DNA of 64,000 nucleotides. Origin: Siphonodentalium dalli. Taxonomy: Eukaryota > Mollusca > Scaphopoda > Gadilida > Siphonodentaliidae. This document shows, in pieces, positions 10,993-24,186 of the stretch; the first letter of the stretch is position 1, and each line of letters opens with the position of its first letter. The stretch lies in assembly GCA_032622095.1 (NCBI GenBank), contig CP136068.1:55448025-55512024 (forward strand). The letters run 5' to 3'. The translations under genes and the position numbers were made by a program. The notes under the pieces were generated by a model. The model saw only the letters and a list, made by a program, of their open reading frames with translations. It was not told where the DNA came from and ran no database searches.

Positions 10993-13289
10993 GACGTCGA
11001 TATGTTCTGTTTGAGTGATGGTGGTAAGACAACATTTTTTTCAGATAAAGCTTTGACGTGATTGTCTCAAATTAACTTCCATAAACTGTCGATCAGCTCC
11101 GTAAGGGCGGGTAAGCCGTGTCTTTCCGTTGGTTTGGTGGCATCCTACATCAGGTTCCAAATGTCACACCCTTAGCTATGACAGGTGTGACGCCAGGATT
11201 AATACTGGATGGAAATTTGAATTTGTTGAATGTTTAGGTTGTTTGGTTTAACAATTATCAGGAACTTTACATAAAATATTTGGAGAAAGACAAACCTACC
11301 AAAAATAAAAAACACTTAGTGAAATTCCGAGAATGACTTAAATAGTTTAATTAGCCTAATCGTGTATCGTGTATTGATCTCCAATGCACATTTGACTATT
11401 GTTTGACACATTTGATGTCATTTTGGGACGTTAAGTAAGTAAAGAATTAACAATATGTAGACAACTGGTAATAATGGAGGATGGTCATTGACCGTTACAA
11501 ATAATCATGCACTCGATGCGGTACGAAGTGATGTTGTAATGTTCAATACTAACATATTGCTATCATTAATATATTGTGATAGTCTTGAAACTCCGGCGGA
11601 TATCATATCTGTATTAGTTCTTAGGGACGTGGGTCCTGACTACACATGTATAGCAATCTCTCATGCTAATACATTTTATTGATACATAGGTCATAGTGCG
11701 ATAATCTCCATTGAACATGCACATTGGTGTTGCATTTATGATTGCCGTTATATTATAATCATAATCGCGCAACTCACAAGCAAACCAGAATGTCACTAAA
11801 ACGTTTGTTTTATCCACGGTTCTTTTGAGTCTGGTGGCATTCACAATAGACACTAGTCATTAGTCTTTATATATAGATATCCAAATTGTGTTTACGGTTT
11901 GGTCTATGGCGACTAGGCCATATCACAACATACATTGTATTCTTATGGGTGGCGGAAAGACAGCGCTGATCTTACCGCGGAAGTAATATACTCAGTCCAT
12001 ACATAAGCCCCCAAACTGGCAGATATTCGAAAGTTATTTTCACTTAACATGGACCTCATATCAGTGTTACTGATCGGGATTTATAACACCTTCGTCGTCG
12101 ATCTGGTGTTTTATGGGGATACAAGTAACTGAGTGTTAGTCAGTGTGATGTAATCAACTAAAAATCACTGGTGTATAGTGTTGTGTTGTTGTTCACCCAG
12201 AATAGTCATTTTTGTTCACAAGAAAACCTGGACATGCCATGCTCAAGTGCCCATTGCTGTGAATGCATAGAATCACATTGTATGACTCATATTCAATGAA
12301 AATATGGGAATAATAATTGTATTTCTCAGATCCATCTGTCTCTATAAACATGTCGTCACTGGAGTCATGTTTAACCTTTAGTCACTGAACGTTAATTGAA
12401 TGGTAAGCCATCAGAGCCATGTAATTTTTATGATTGATAAAAGCAAATGTTGCTCATCTTTATGAAGATAACATATATGTTAATGTTATTCTATTCCAAA
12501 ATAGTATTATTGAAAAGTTAACTTATCGACTATCGGCACCAGAGCAAACAAACCATTTGAACGGTTGTTGAAAACAACTGGCACTTCAACAACAAATCCA
12601 GCGCAAAGCATCACAAAAGGAAGTCTTTTTTCTGGCTGTTGTACTTCTTCGCAAAATTGAAATGACATCTATATTATGGGATGCCATCTTGTATTTTGAG
12701 ATCCATCTTATAGCGAGTGTGGTTCTAACATAATTATGTCGCACTAAACGATACGATACGATTTATTTGCATAAACACCAATATGCTAACAATACAATTC
12801 ATAATAAAACAATAAACAATTAATAATAAAAAATTACATGTGAACACTAAATGACATATACAACTGCGCATTTGTTGTTTTATTCTTGGTTAGGATTCTC
12901 AGAGATACCTTTGTGCGCATTGTTTTAACTTTCGATATGAGGAATGTTGAGTTTTGTGTTTATTATTTCGCAAATTAAAAGATATGTTGATAACAGAACT
13001 ACTATTTCATATGACTATTGTAATGAAATGAATGTGATGAATCGACACAATATATATATACAACTGGAGACGTCATTTGTCCTGATTTCCCGTATTTGTT
13101 TTCACGAAGTGTTATAAATTCGAGACATGACAAAGCTCATCTGATTTTTTTTTTCTATAGTTGACCACCACATTTTGGTCTCCGTCATCACGCAAACAAT
13201 AAATTGCCATGTAATAATGGAAACATACACATATTAAAGTAATACCATATGAGTACTAGTTGTTTACAAAGTGTTGACATTACACTTAA
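10993..13289. other. centre of foldback-type element, nothing recognised
   Basis: AT-rich, stop-rich in all frames, no transposase motif seen. Short cgatacgatacgattt stretch near 12750. Confidence 0.45.
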
Positions 13290-13566
13290 ATGCCATATTG
13301 GCCGCCATTATGGCGCAATAGTGGGTGTGACTTCAAACTTTTTGTTTCTTTATCGTATTCAGCACAAATGAAATCCAAAATGTATGCTCATTTCTTTTTG
13401 GCCTGTACTATAATCCACAGTGGCCCATTTGTGTGGAAGTTTGTGACTGTAGGGGTGATCCAGTTTTTGTCTAATTATTTCATCAATTGATAATAAAGAT
13501 CAATGCTGAATCTAATGTTTGATATGAAATATTCTATGTAGTCAGTACACTTATATATAATACTAG

Positions 13567-13960
13567 CCGATGAGCCCGACGTTGTCCGGGCTATTCATCC
13601 GGGCTATTCAAAAACCAAATTTCGATCGCTCTACCCGTTTCCGAGATCTGGTCTGCGCATGCGCGAAGCTGGCGTCGCACGGGCTCGGCGACCCGATAAA
13701 ATTCTTATCCGGGGCAAGATACATTCACATACCAAATTTCAAGTCGATAGCTCCACCCGTTTCCGAGATCTCGTCTGCGCATGCGCGAAGCTGACGTCGC
13801 ACGGGCTCGGTGACCCGATAAAATTCGTATCCGGGGCAAGATACATTCACATTCCAAATATCAAGTCGATAGCTCCACCCGTTTCCGAGATCTCGTCTGC
13901 GCATGCGCGAAGCGGGCGCCGCACGGGCTCGCCAATACGACAACGTTCACCGCCTGGTCA
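13567..13960. repeat. ~122-bp tandem repeat, three units
   Basis: Units with ctccacccgtttccgagatc, ctgcgcatgcgcgaagc and gggctcggtgacccgataaa, 122 bp apart (13690 and 13812 for the same site). The array leads into the GACA microsatellite, a build often seen in 3' tails of invertebrate retroposons. Confidence 0.8.
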
Positions 13961-14020
13961 AACTACACTCACGTACCAAGTTTCGTCCCGATCGGTCGAG
14001 AATCGTAGATTTGTATTAAT

Positions 14021-14176
<156 letters not shown>

Positions 14177-15293
14177 TCTTCAAAATATATATGAGATACC
14201 ACTGGGGACATTCCTTTTCTGAATTTGTCGTATGTCCGTTCACTAAATCTTGAATTTAAAATTGGCCGCCATATTGAAAGCCATCTTCGATTATGATACT
14301 CTTTTAATAACAAATTTGGATGGCAATTTCTCTGGCTAATTTGCATGTGTATTCTACATTTAATAAAACAAAATACTGCGCATTATGCGATCATTCGTGG
14401 TTCCAATCCCAAGCGACAACTTTAGTTCAAATTTTATGACATTGAACGGCGGAATAAATTTTTTACTTTTATTTTTCCAATTGATAAGATGTATTATTGG
14501 TGAAACTAATGTTCATATGAAATACTATTCTATATGGTCATTAAAATAATATACATTTTACCACTTGGGACGTTCCTTTTCAGGATTTTTCGTATGTCGC
14601 TTCACTAAGTCTTAAAATAAAAACTGAATGCCATATTGGACGCCATCTTGGAGTTTGATACTTATCAAATAGTGAATATGGTTGGAAATTTGCATTTTAC
14701 ACTTGTTATGTGTGTTCTACACTAAGTAAAAGGAAATACTACGCACTATTCTATCATTCTGGGATCCAATCCCCGGCGATGGCTATACTTAGCATAATAT
14801 GACATTGGGGGGAGGGTTAAGTTTTTGCCTATTATTGCTAAATTTGTAGGGTCAGGAAAATAAACTTAATACCTCCGGGTAGAAAATACTCCATTCTTTC
14901 CAACCATATATGATAAGATAAGCTCAATCCAGCGTGCTAGTAGAATTTATATGACCTGGCAAAAATTTGAAAGTCGGTTGTACATCTTGCAAAGCCACGT
15001 TGATTCCTGGTGTGATGTTATCTTGCTACTCTTGCTTGATTTATTTAGGTTGTCTGACTCATTTACCATTACTATTTTTGAAGTGTATTGCTCTCTTTTA
15101 TATCTTCTAACATATAGATTCCAAAAGTAAGCGAGGCCAACAAGTATTTATGGACAAATTGTGGAAACAGCTATATAAATATATTCATCGTATGAGCAGT
15201 CTAATCAAATAGAGTTACTGTTCGTGGCTCGTTTCCACGCTTTATGTCTGGGGGAATAACTTGTTAATAGAGACCAGGGATAAATACATTAAA

Positions 15294-15406
15294 CGGCTTG
15301 TTGAGGGGGGGTACGGTGTGGTATGCCCCGGTCGACTCTCATATCCCCGGGGCATCCCCGAGCATCTACCGGGGCATACCACACCGTATCCCCCCTCAAC
15401 AAGCCG
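15294..15406. repeat. strong 39-bp-stem hairpin
   Basis: cggcttgttgagggggg plus tacggtgtggtatgccccggt is mirrored by accggggcataccacaccgta plus tcccccctcaacaagccg, with a 35-nt GC-rich loop. Nearly perfect. Lies 270 bp before an exon acceptor. Confidence 0.9.
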
Positions 15407-15675
15407 TGTAACTTATATTATTACCCGGGTCATATATCCACTGTTGGTAGTAGCTATCCTCTTAAGTATAAAATCATGACAATGGCATAAGAATTAAACT
15501 TCTGTGGGACACTACTGTCACAGTTTGATGGATCTCATTACATAAGGCATACTCAGAATCTTTCCGTGCTCAGCCATCCTAGCAAACTGGGCTCCCGTTT
15601 CTTATCATCAATATACATGTGTGCCTGCAGCCACTGCTTTAGTAGCTTTATGTTTAACGCTATTTCTTTCCTCAG

Positions 15676-15843
15676 GATTCCCTGGCTGTCAACCTGCTTC
15701 GGTTGATACAAAAAATGAAGCCAAAGAGCAAGAAAGATGAGTCTTTTGAAAGTGTAGCTAAGAGGGAGGATGAAAGAGCTGACATCGAGATGAAGAGAAA
15801 ACTATACCCAGCTCTTGCTCTCGCCAATGAATCTAAAACAAAG
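15676..15843 (+). CDS. DHX8: DHX8 exon, N-terminal region continued
   Basis: 56 codons, phase 0 on both sides, acceptor tcctcag and donor AAG|gtatgc. Starts DSLAVNLLRLIQKM, matching human DHX8 DSLISNLLRLIQTM, then a charged stretch rich in Lys, Glu and Asp, then KRKLYPALALANESKTK, which aligns with the human LFPVLCQPDNPSVRT segment. The 12.3 kb intron before it is the largest in the window. Confidence 0.95.
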
Positions 15844-16621
15844 GTATGCTTGCTAGTCTTTGCCTTCCCTCCCAAAAAATTATTGGATTATAGACATGAG
15901 TCTGTACATGTTTCTGTGCATTCACTGTACTTTGTTGTTTTGGATGTAGCTTTCATTGAATCAAATGAAATTTGGCACATAATGTAAGTGTATAAAACAT
16001 AAAACAATGGTCAAGTTTGATCGGATTATGTCGGATGATTTTTTTTTCAAGGTTATGGCTCATTTTCCTCGTTGTTCAGACAATGAATCTAAAGCTATCT
16101 AGTTGAATCGTCAGTATGTCATCTGTCCACATACTATTACAGTGCAGAAGCCTGAAATTTTGACACTGCACTGCAATATGATAGTTTAATCAATGTTGCT
16201 CTGGGTAAATGATGTGATGTGTTAATTTGACTGGAGATTACTACTTTATACCACTAGATTTGATTGCTTAACCTCTTCACTGATGAATGACGTCGTGTGC
16301 TGGGCTGTTGATGTTGTGACCATTTAGCAGTTGAAAAATATAAGTGTAATGTTGAAAAAACCCTAAAACTGACTCCATACAAAGGATATTTTCATACAAA
16401 ATCCTGGAACATCATCCTCTGATTAAAACATTGAGATACACTGGTTTCGAAGAAACTAATTTCTGAGTCTGTTACGAATGATGGCCATCTGCTGGTGCTG
16501 TGTGACACTTTACATATAGCAGCCAAGAGGTTAAATGTCAAAAGTTGTGGGTATGTAGGTAGTCTTAAGGCTGCATTGTATATCAAACCTGAACAATTAT
16601 TAGTCCAGTGCATTTATGGTT

Positions 16622-18885
16622 TCACCTCAAAATAATTGCAACACAAAGTTTCTCAGTGGGAATAAGTACTTTAACCCATCACAAATAATATACTAAAAAT
16701 CAACAAGAATCAAGAAATGCGAAATTGATGAATTTTGTGAAAAACATTTGTCAAAATTTGGTAAAATACTCATTTTATAGCTTTTTAAGGATGTTTATAA
16801 AAAACATCCTTTCACATGTCATTCCATTTATATATCCATTTTGTAGAGTGCACAACCCTGATTACAGAACAGAAAACCTTTCCTAGATACGTTCAGTATT
16901 TTTTGAGTTATGTGCCTCCAAAATTTGGAGTTTGTCTAATTTCGGAGGCTCAATTTCTCAAAATTAGTTAAAATCCATTTTTTATGGTCTTGTATTTAAA
17001 AAATAAAGTAAAATGAAGGGATTCCTTGTTGTTTTAGTCATTTCCTCTCTAGGTTGTGCACAAAATATGATTTCTTTATGCATCTATGATTGAGAGGACA
17101 AAAATATTCTTAAACAAAATGTGTGTTCCACCATTGTATGGACAGCCAAATTTGCCTGTGGTCCAGAACCGGTGTGATGAAATAGCATATTTGATGTCAT
17201 ACAAATCAATAATTATATATCTATATTCCCTGTCTTTCTCATAATCACTTAAGTATACATCGTTAAACACATTGTAAAGGAATTCCCCAAATCATGGTGT
17301 AGAAAATCAAATTATGGCCCTATGAATCTTTAGAATTGACTCATCTAAAAATTCCATTTTGGGGCGTTTTTTGTTCATTTTTAAAGGTTTTTGTGTATAA
17401 ATTGTAAAAACAATGTATGTTTAATGTGCAAAATAATTTGAACTTTCCTCCTGAAACACTTTAGTGTTGAAATAAATGCCTTATGTTGGATATGTCAATG
17501 AATGTCACTGAATTTCACTATTTTTTTCTGGAAACTGATGCCAAATTTGAATATCTGAAAAATGTGGTAGGGGAAACCATATTGACAACATCTAGAAAAT
17601 ATGGACCTTGATGCATAAAACTTTAACATCACCAGCTCCTACAAACCTTATTCTTTCATACAGAGTAAACTGCTTCCTGTTTTGATGTTCATATTTAGAG
17701 CTACGATCCTTTTTGTTGTAACTCAATGGCGAAATGGCGAATCATTATTTCGGGCTGGTTCTATATATAAACATGCTGATAAAGTTCTAAATAAACATCT
17801 AATAATTATTAAAGTACTAAACTGTTTACCATGCAAGAATAATCTGCACAAACTGGAATAAAACAACCCTTAGTCTCCAATGACTAGAATATGGTGACAA
17901 GATCATAGCCTTTGTGATTTCACCTATACCCATTATCATCATTCAAATTTGGAGTCAGTTTCTTGAAAAATATGTGAAATCAAGGCATAACCAATGTAAT
18001 CATATTTTTTCCTACACTAAGTGTTTTAGGAGGAACGTTCAAATAATTTTACATATTAAACACTAATTGTATTCATTGTTGTTTACTATTTGTGCACAAT
18101 TTTTTTTTTTAAATGGACAAAAACACCACAAAACAGTCCAAAATGGCATTTTTGGAAAAGAGACAATACAAAGGATTCATAGGGCCATAAGTTGATTATG
18201 GCACATATGTGTTTAGTAATTCCAGCACAGTGTATTTAACCTAGTATATGTAAGAGGTTATGAGAAATACAGGGCATATGGATATCAATTTATTGAGTTG
18301 TATGACCTCAAATATGGTATTTCATCACACCAGTTCTGTGTCACAAGGCAAATTTGGCTACATCCATACAATGGAACACACATTTTGTTTAAGAATATTT
18401 TTGTCTTCTCGATAATAGATGCATAAAGAAATCATTTTTTGTGCACCATATAGTGAGGCGACTAATACAACAGTAAGATATCCCTTCATTGTTCTCTAGT
18501 TTTTTAAATACTAGACCCTAAGATATGGATTTTAGCTAATTCTTCAGAAATTGAGGCTCCGAAATTAGACAAACTCCCAATTTTGGAGGCACATAACTCG
18601 AATAATTCTCAACGTATCTGGAAAATATTTTCTGTTCTGTAATCAGGATTGTGTACTCAACAAAATGGATATATAAATGGAAGGACATGTGAAATGAAGT
18701 TTTTTATAAACATCCTTGAAAAGCTATAAAATGGCTATTTTACCAAATTTTACTAAATTTATTTCACAAAATTCATCAATTTCGCCTTTCTTGATCCTTT
18801 TAGATTTTTAGTATGTTGTTTATAATTGGTTAATAGACTTATTCCTGCTAAGAAACATTGTCTTGCAATTAGTGTGAGGTTTGGC
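16622..18885. repeat. 2.26-kb imperfect long hairpin
   Basis: About 1.1 kb arms pair along their whole length: e.g. tttatagctttttaaggatg (16777) with catccttgaaaagctataaa (18711), tttgcctgtggtccagaacc with its diverged inverse near 18330, and agcctccgaaattagac type blocks. The arms differ at many positions, so it is old. Nothing coding is recognised. Wholly intronic, so the DHX8 transcript would carry it. Confidence 0.8.
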
Positions 18886-19445
18886 ACTTTATTCTCATAA
18901 ATGCACTGAACTATATGGGTCTGAGTCGAAATAGGACCAAAATTATGTATCGGGCCTAGTCTGGCCAAGATATAAATGGCAAGATGCATGAAGCTTTATA
19001 CAAGTGTATTATACACCTGCATGTATCCACAAAATATACTCAAGCAATGCACAAGCAATACAGTGTGTTCTTCCATTGTATTCACTGTTGAACATGGTCT
19101 GCTGGGGTGTGATTATTTTATAGGATCATCATTTAGATTGGCAGTTATATCAATAGTGGTTTGTCATGTCAAGTTGAATTTTGAATTTCTGCACAGCAAG
19201 AAAGTGAAGATTTCACACATTGTTATGGTCTAATAGTCATTTTCACTGTTGGCATTTTGATCTCTGTTTAATGAAAATGCATTTATTCTAAATCACATGG
19301 TCACTTCATGTGGTCCTATACCCTATTAGATCATAATTGTGTTATCAACTAATATGATGGCCAAAAAATTTGATATGAGGAACCACCAGCAATGTCTGGT
19401 CATTACAAAAAATGATCCTGCTTTGCTTGTGTATATCCCCTTGAT

Positions 19446-19584
19446 ACACACGCAGCCCTCATAATTGGCTACGTCAATCAGCAATGCCTAAGCAATTTGC
19501 TGAAGCAAACTAGGTCATGGCAAATGACCGCTATAGCAGATTGCCGAAGCCAAACAATCCTAATTAAGAGGGCTGCGCATGTGT
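19446..19584. repeat. small snapback element
   Basis: acacacgcagccctcataattgg-type left arm is mirrored by ctaattaagagggctgcgcatgtgt at the right, about 140 bp overall. Looks like a short MITE. Confidence 0.55.
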
Positions 19585-19645
19585 ATAATACACGTGCTTC
19601 ATCCATTTCGCCTGAATTATCTGTGATCAGAACAGGGTATAGTTA

Positions 19646-21090
19646 TTAGTCGAGTTTTTTTCCAAAACTCGACTTATAGTTTGATGAGGGACGGTGGGCG
19701 GGCGGGCGGTGGACGGGCGGGCGGGCGTTTATTGACAGATTAAAAATTTTGGTGTGTGAGTACATATCCATGCACGTAAGCTGCAGACAAAAAAATCGGG
19801 TTCGTCCGCACATTTATTACAGAGTTATGGCCCTTTGCCATTTTTTACTGATTTTAGGCTCTTTAGCGCAACAACTTCAACAAATGTTATCTGAAATTTG
19901 GGATATAGGTGTCTCCCAAGAATATCTCGGACGAGTTCGAAAACCGGCCTGGTCCGATAAAATTTGATAGAGTTATGGCCCTTAATTAGTCATTTTTCAC
20001 GAATTTTCAGCTCGTTAGCGCGATAACTTCAACAAAAGTTATCCGATTTGATTGAAATTAGGTATATAGGTGTCTCCCAAGAATATCTCAGGCGAGTTCG
20101 AAAACCGGCCCGGTCCGATAAAATTTGATAGAGTTATGGCCCTTAATTAGTCATTTTTCACGAAATTTCAGCTCGTTAGCGCGATAACTTCAACAAACGT
20201 TATCCGATTTGATTGAAATTTGGTATATAGGTGTCTCCCAAGAATATCTCGGACGAGTTCGAAAACCGGCCTGGTCCGATAAAATTTGATGGAGTTATGG
20301 CCCTTAATTAGTCATTTTTCACGAATTTTCAGCTCGTTAGCGCGATAACTTCAACAAACGTTATCCGATTTGATTGAAATTAGGTATATAGGTGTCTCCC
20401 AAGAATATCTCGGTCGAGTTCGAAAACCGGCCCGGTCTGATAAAATTTGATAGAGTTATGGCCCTTAATTAGTCATTTTTTCACAAATTTTCAGCTCGTT
20501 AGCGCGATAATTTAACAAACATCATCCTATTTGATTGAAATTTTGATATATAGGTGTATCCCAAGAATACCTCGGACGAGTTAGAAAACCGGCCCGGTCC
20601 GATAAAATTTGATAGAGTTATGGTCCTTATTAAGTAGTAATTTTGTACGAATATTGAGCTCGTTAGCGCGTTAACTTCAACAAACGTCATCCGATTCAAC
20701 TAAAATTTGGTATATAAGTGTCTTCCAATAATATCCTGGACGAGTTCGAAAACCAGCCTGGCCCAATAAAATTTGATAGAGTTATGGCCCTTAATTAGTC
20801 ATTTTTCGTGATTTTTTAGCTCGTTAGCGCGATAACTTCAACAAACGTCCTCCGATTTGTTTAAAATTTGGAATAGACATACTTGCCAAGAATATTTCGG
20901 ACGAGTTCGAAAACCAGCCTGGCCCGATAAAATTTGATAGAGTTATGGCCCTTAATTAGTCATTTTTCGATTTTACCTATTAATTAGTCTACCGATACTG
21001 ATGCACAACAATTGGCGGTAGCCACCGGTGGTAGCCACCGGCGGTAAGCCACCGAAAACGAGACACAGCATCTCTGATGCCACCTCTTGT
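19646..21090. repeat. ACTCGAC-hairpin element with ~160-bp tandem core
   Basis: Starts with hairpin agtcgagttttttt/aaaactcgactt, a GGGCGGGC-rich stretch, then about seven units of ~160 bp each holding gagttatggcccttaattag, ctcgttagcgcgataacttc and gacgagttcgaaaaccgg. Ends in a ggtagccaccgg palindromic patch. The build (special ends, ~160-bp satellite-like core) resembles bivalve pearl-type elements. Confidence 0.75.
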
Positions 21091-21357
21091 TCTTATTTTA
21101 CTAGACTAAAACAGCTTATTTTACTGTGGTGTAATGTGGCAAGATTACTATCAATTCATGACATTGTCAATATTAGCAGAATATAATATTTCCCTCCCAT
21201 GTTTTCTGTGAAAGAATGATTCTCCTATTCAGGCGTTGGGCCTTCTTATATATATCAAATGGTATATAGAAGCATTTGGACACAATATGGCCCTTTAATG
21301 TGCCCAAACCTACATTACGGGTACAAAACTCTATTCAAGTTGTAGTTTCTCTTTCAG

Positions 21358-21512
21358 GCGATGTTGGAGGATGATAAGATAGCTGATGAGATAGCTGATA
21401 AAATGGCTGATACGATAGTTGATAAGAAGGATGATAAGAAAGTAGCAAGTAGCATGATGGATGAACTCGAGGCACTCTTACAAAAACCACTCGTAGATAA
21501 ACTACAAGAGAG
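21358..21512 (+). CDS. DHX8: DHX8 exon, acidic/lysine-rich linker
   Basis: Acceptor tttcag, donor GAG AG|gtatga (phase 2). Encodes AMLEDD, then a repetitive run of IAD/DK units, then KVASSMMDELEALLQK, which matches human MLDEDD...KVAVDVLKELEALM. The repetitive insert (about 21 residues of ADEI/ADKM/ADTI/VDKK type) has no human counterpart and looks like a local expansion. The flanking conserved parts make the exon assignment safe. Confidence 0.9.
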
Positions 21513-21870
21513 GTATGAATTTACTACATACATTTGTCTCAAATTTATACAATTAGCAATGGAGACGATGTAAAATTAAATGGCAAGCAATTGCAGATAC
21601 TACCAGATATGTTTGAACGCAAAACAACCACAGCAGCTACTTGACTGATAAGACAATAATTTAATGGTAAAAACACAAAAAATAAAACAAATGTTTTTGC
21701 AGAATTTTATACTAGCTGCTTTGCAAGGTGGTCATGGAAAGAGGAAGATTAATTTAACTCTCTACATATAATATTCATAGGTTTTTATTTTCATATTTAA
21801 TGGCCTGGAGGTTTATATTCCAATATTCCAATATGACAAAACTGCTTTTGTCAAAGGAAATAACCTTGAA

Positions 21871-23748
21871 AAGCAATCAAAGGAAATAATTACTCATTTC
21901 AGTAAGCAATCAAAGGAAATAATTACTCATTGTAGTAAGCAATCAAAGGAAATGATTACTCATTGTAGTAAGCAATCAAAGGAAATGATTACTCATTGTA
22001 GTAAGCAATCAAAGGAAATGATTACCCATTGTAGTAAGCAATCAAAGGAAATGATTACCCATTGTAGTAAGCAATCAAAGGAAATGATTACCCATTTTAG
22101 TAAGCAATCAAAGGAAGTGATTACCCATTGTAGTAAGCAATCAAAGGAAATGATTACCCATTGTAGTAAGCAATCAAAGGAAATGATTACCCATTTTAGT
22201 AAGCAATCAAAGGAAGTGATTACCCATTGTAGTAAGCAATCAAAGGAAATGATTACCCATTGTAGTAAGCAATCAAAGGAAATGATTACCCATTGTAGTA
22301 AGCAATCAAAGGAAATGATTACCCATTGTAGTAAGCAATCAAAGGAAGTGATTACCCATTGTAGTAAGCAATCAAAGGAAATGATTACCCATTGTAGTAA
22401 GCAATCAAAGGAAGTGATTACTCATTGTAGTAAGCAATCAAAGGAAATGATTACTCAGTGTAGTAAGCAATCAAAAGAAATAATTACCCATTGTAGTAAG
22501 CCATCAAAGGAAATGATTACCCATTGTAGTAAGCAATCAAAGGAAATGATTACCCGTTGTAGTAAGCAATATATCAAAGGAAATGATTACCCATTGTAGT
22601 AAGCCATCAAAGGAAATAATTACCCATTGTAGTAAGCAATCAAAGGAAATGATTACCCATTGTAGTAAGCAATCAAAGGAAATGATTACCCATTGTAGTA
22701 AGCAATCAAAGGAAGTGATTACTCATTGTAGTAAGCAATTAAAGGAAATGATTACCCATTTTAGTAGGCAATCAAAGGAAGTGATTACCCATTGTAGTAA
22801 GCAATCAAAGGAAACGATTACCCATTGTAGTAAGCAATCAAAAGAAATAATTAACCATTGTAGTAAGCAATCAAAGGAAGTGATTACTCATTGTAGTAAG
22901 CAATCAAAAGAAATAATTACCCATTGTAGTAAGCCATCAAAGGAAATGATTACCCATTGTAGTAAGCAATCAAAGGAAATGATTACCTGTTGTAGTAAGC
23001 AATCAAAGGAAATGATTACCCATTGTAGTAAGCAATCAAAGGAAATGATTACTCATTGTAGTAAGCAATCAAAGGAAATGATTACCCATTGTAGTAAGCA
23101 ATGAAAGGAAATGATTACTCATTGTAGTAAGCAATCAAAGGAAATGATTATTCATTGTAGTAAGCAATCAAAAGAAATGATTACTAACTGCAGTAAGCAA
23201 TCAAAGGAAATGATTACTCATTGTAGTAAGCAATCAAAGGAAATGATTACCTGTTGTAGTAAGCAATCAAAGGAAATGATTACCCATTGTAGTAAGCAAT
23301 CAAAGGAAATGATTACTCATTGTAGTAAGCAATCAAAGGAAATGATTACCCATTGTAGTAAGCAATGAAAGGAAATGATTACTCATTGTAGTAAGCAATC
23401 AAAGGAAATGATTATTCATTGTAGTAAGCAATCAAAAGAAATGATTACTAACTGCAGTAAGCAATCAAAGGAAATGATTACTCATTGTAGTAAGCAATCA
23501 AAGGAAATGATTACTCATTGTAGTAAGCAATCAAAGGAAATGATTATTCATTGTAGTAAGCAATCAAAAGAAATGATTACTAACTGCAGTAAGCAATTAA
23601 AGGAAATGATTACTCATTGTAGTAAGCAATCAAAGGAAATGATTACTAACTGCTGTAAGAAAACAAAGGAAATGATAACTAACTGCAGTAAGCAATCAAA
23701 GGAAATGATTACTGATTGTAGTAAGCCATCAAAGGAAATGATTCATCC
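21871..23748. repeat. 33-bp minisatellite, about 57 units
   Basis: Unit contains atgattacccattgtagtaa and gcaatcaaaggaa. As 33 is a multiple of 3 the frame MITHCSKQSKE stays open over long runs, but a 4-bp insertion (near 22570), in-frame stops (e.g. near 23103) and its intronic position argue against coding. A 264-bp (8-unit) higher-order repeat is visible, with identical variants 264 bp apart (23111 and 23375). Confidence 0.97.
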
Positions 23749-24105
23749 CTGAAGTTTGAGTATAGCTACCGGCACATGTATCAATCTGGCTTTCGATAAT
23801 ATTGGTAAGTCTTTTTTGTATAGAAAGGTTATAATAAAAAATGAAGACCATCAACAATGAGAAATGCAAATAAAAACTTCCCCCATTCACTGATTGGAAC
23901 AAATGCCTGTCACTGCTATATCTACAAAAATAGTATTTTCCCACCGTATGCATTAGAATGGCTAGAAGATACCAGCATGGATAAGCCATTTAAATTTAAC
24001 AAGATTACATTAATGACATGAGTATTGGAGAGAAGGTTGAACAATGAAAATTCTGATAGATTATCAGTATAATTTGTGTGTTGAACTCCACTTTCAATAT
24101 TTTAG

Positions 24106-24186
24106 TAAAGAAGAGATGAAAGAAGCAATGATAAGAATGAAACGTGAAAGAAGTCGAAGCAGAAGCAGGGACAGAGAAAAGAGGAA
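24106..24186 (+). CDS. DHX8: DHX8 exon, start of RS domain
   Basis: Short exon of 81 nt: one base completing a Ser codon, 26 codons, then two bases of a split Lys codon. Acceptor atattttag, donor AGGAA|gtatgt. Encodes KEEMKEAMIRMKRER followed by the first RS dipeptides (SRSRSRDREKR). RS repeats at this position are typical of metazoan DHX8 and mediate contacts with other splicing factors. Phase agrees with both neighbours. Confidence 0.9.

Noticed and set aside
21871-23748. CRISPR-like array
   Set aside because: Units are contiguous with no unique spacers, and the genome is a eukaryote.
21952-23752. Long frames of repeated MITHCSKQSKE as a repeat protein
   Set aside because: They follow from a 33-bp period, are broken by a 4-bp insertion and stops, and lie in an intron between two exons whose phases join directly.
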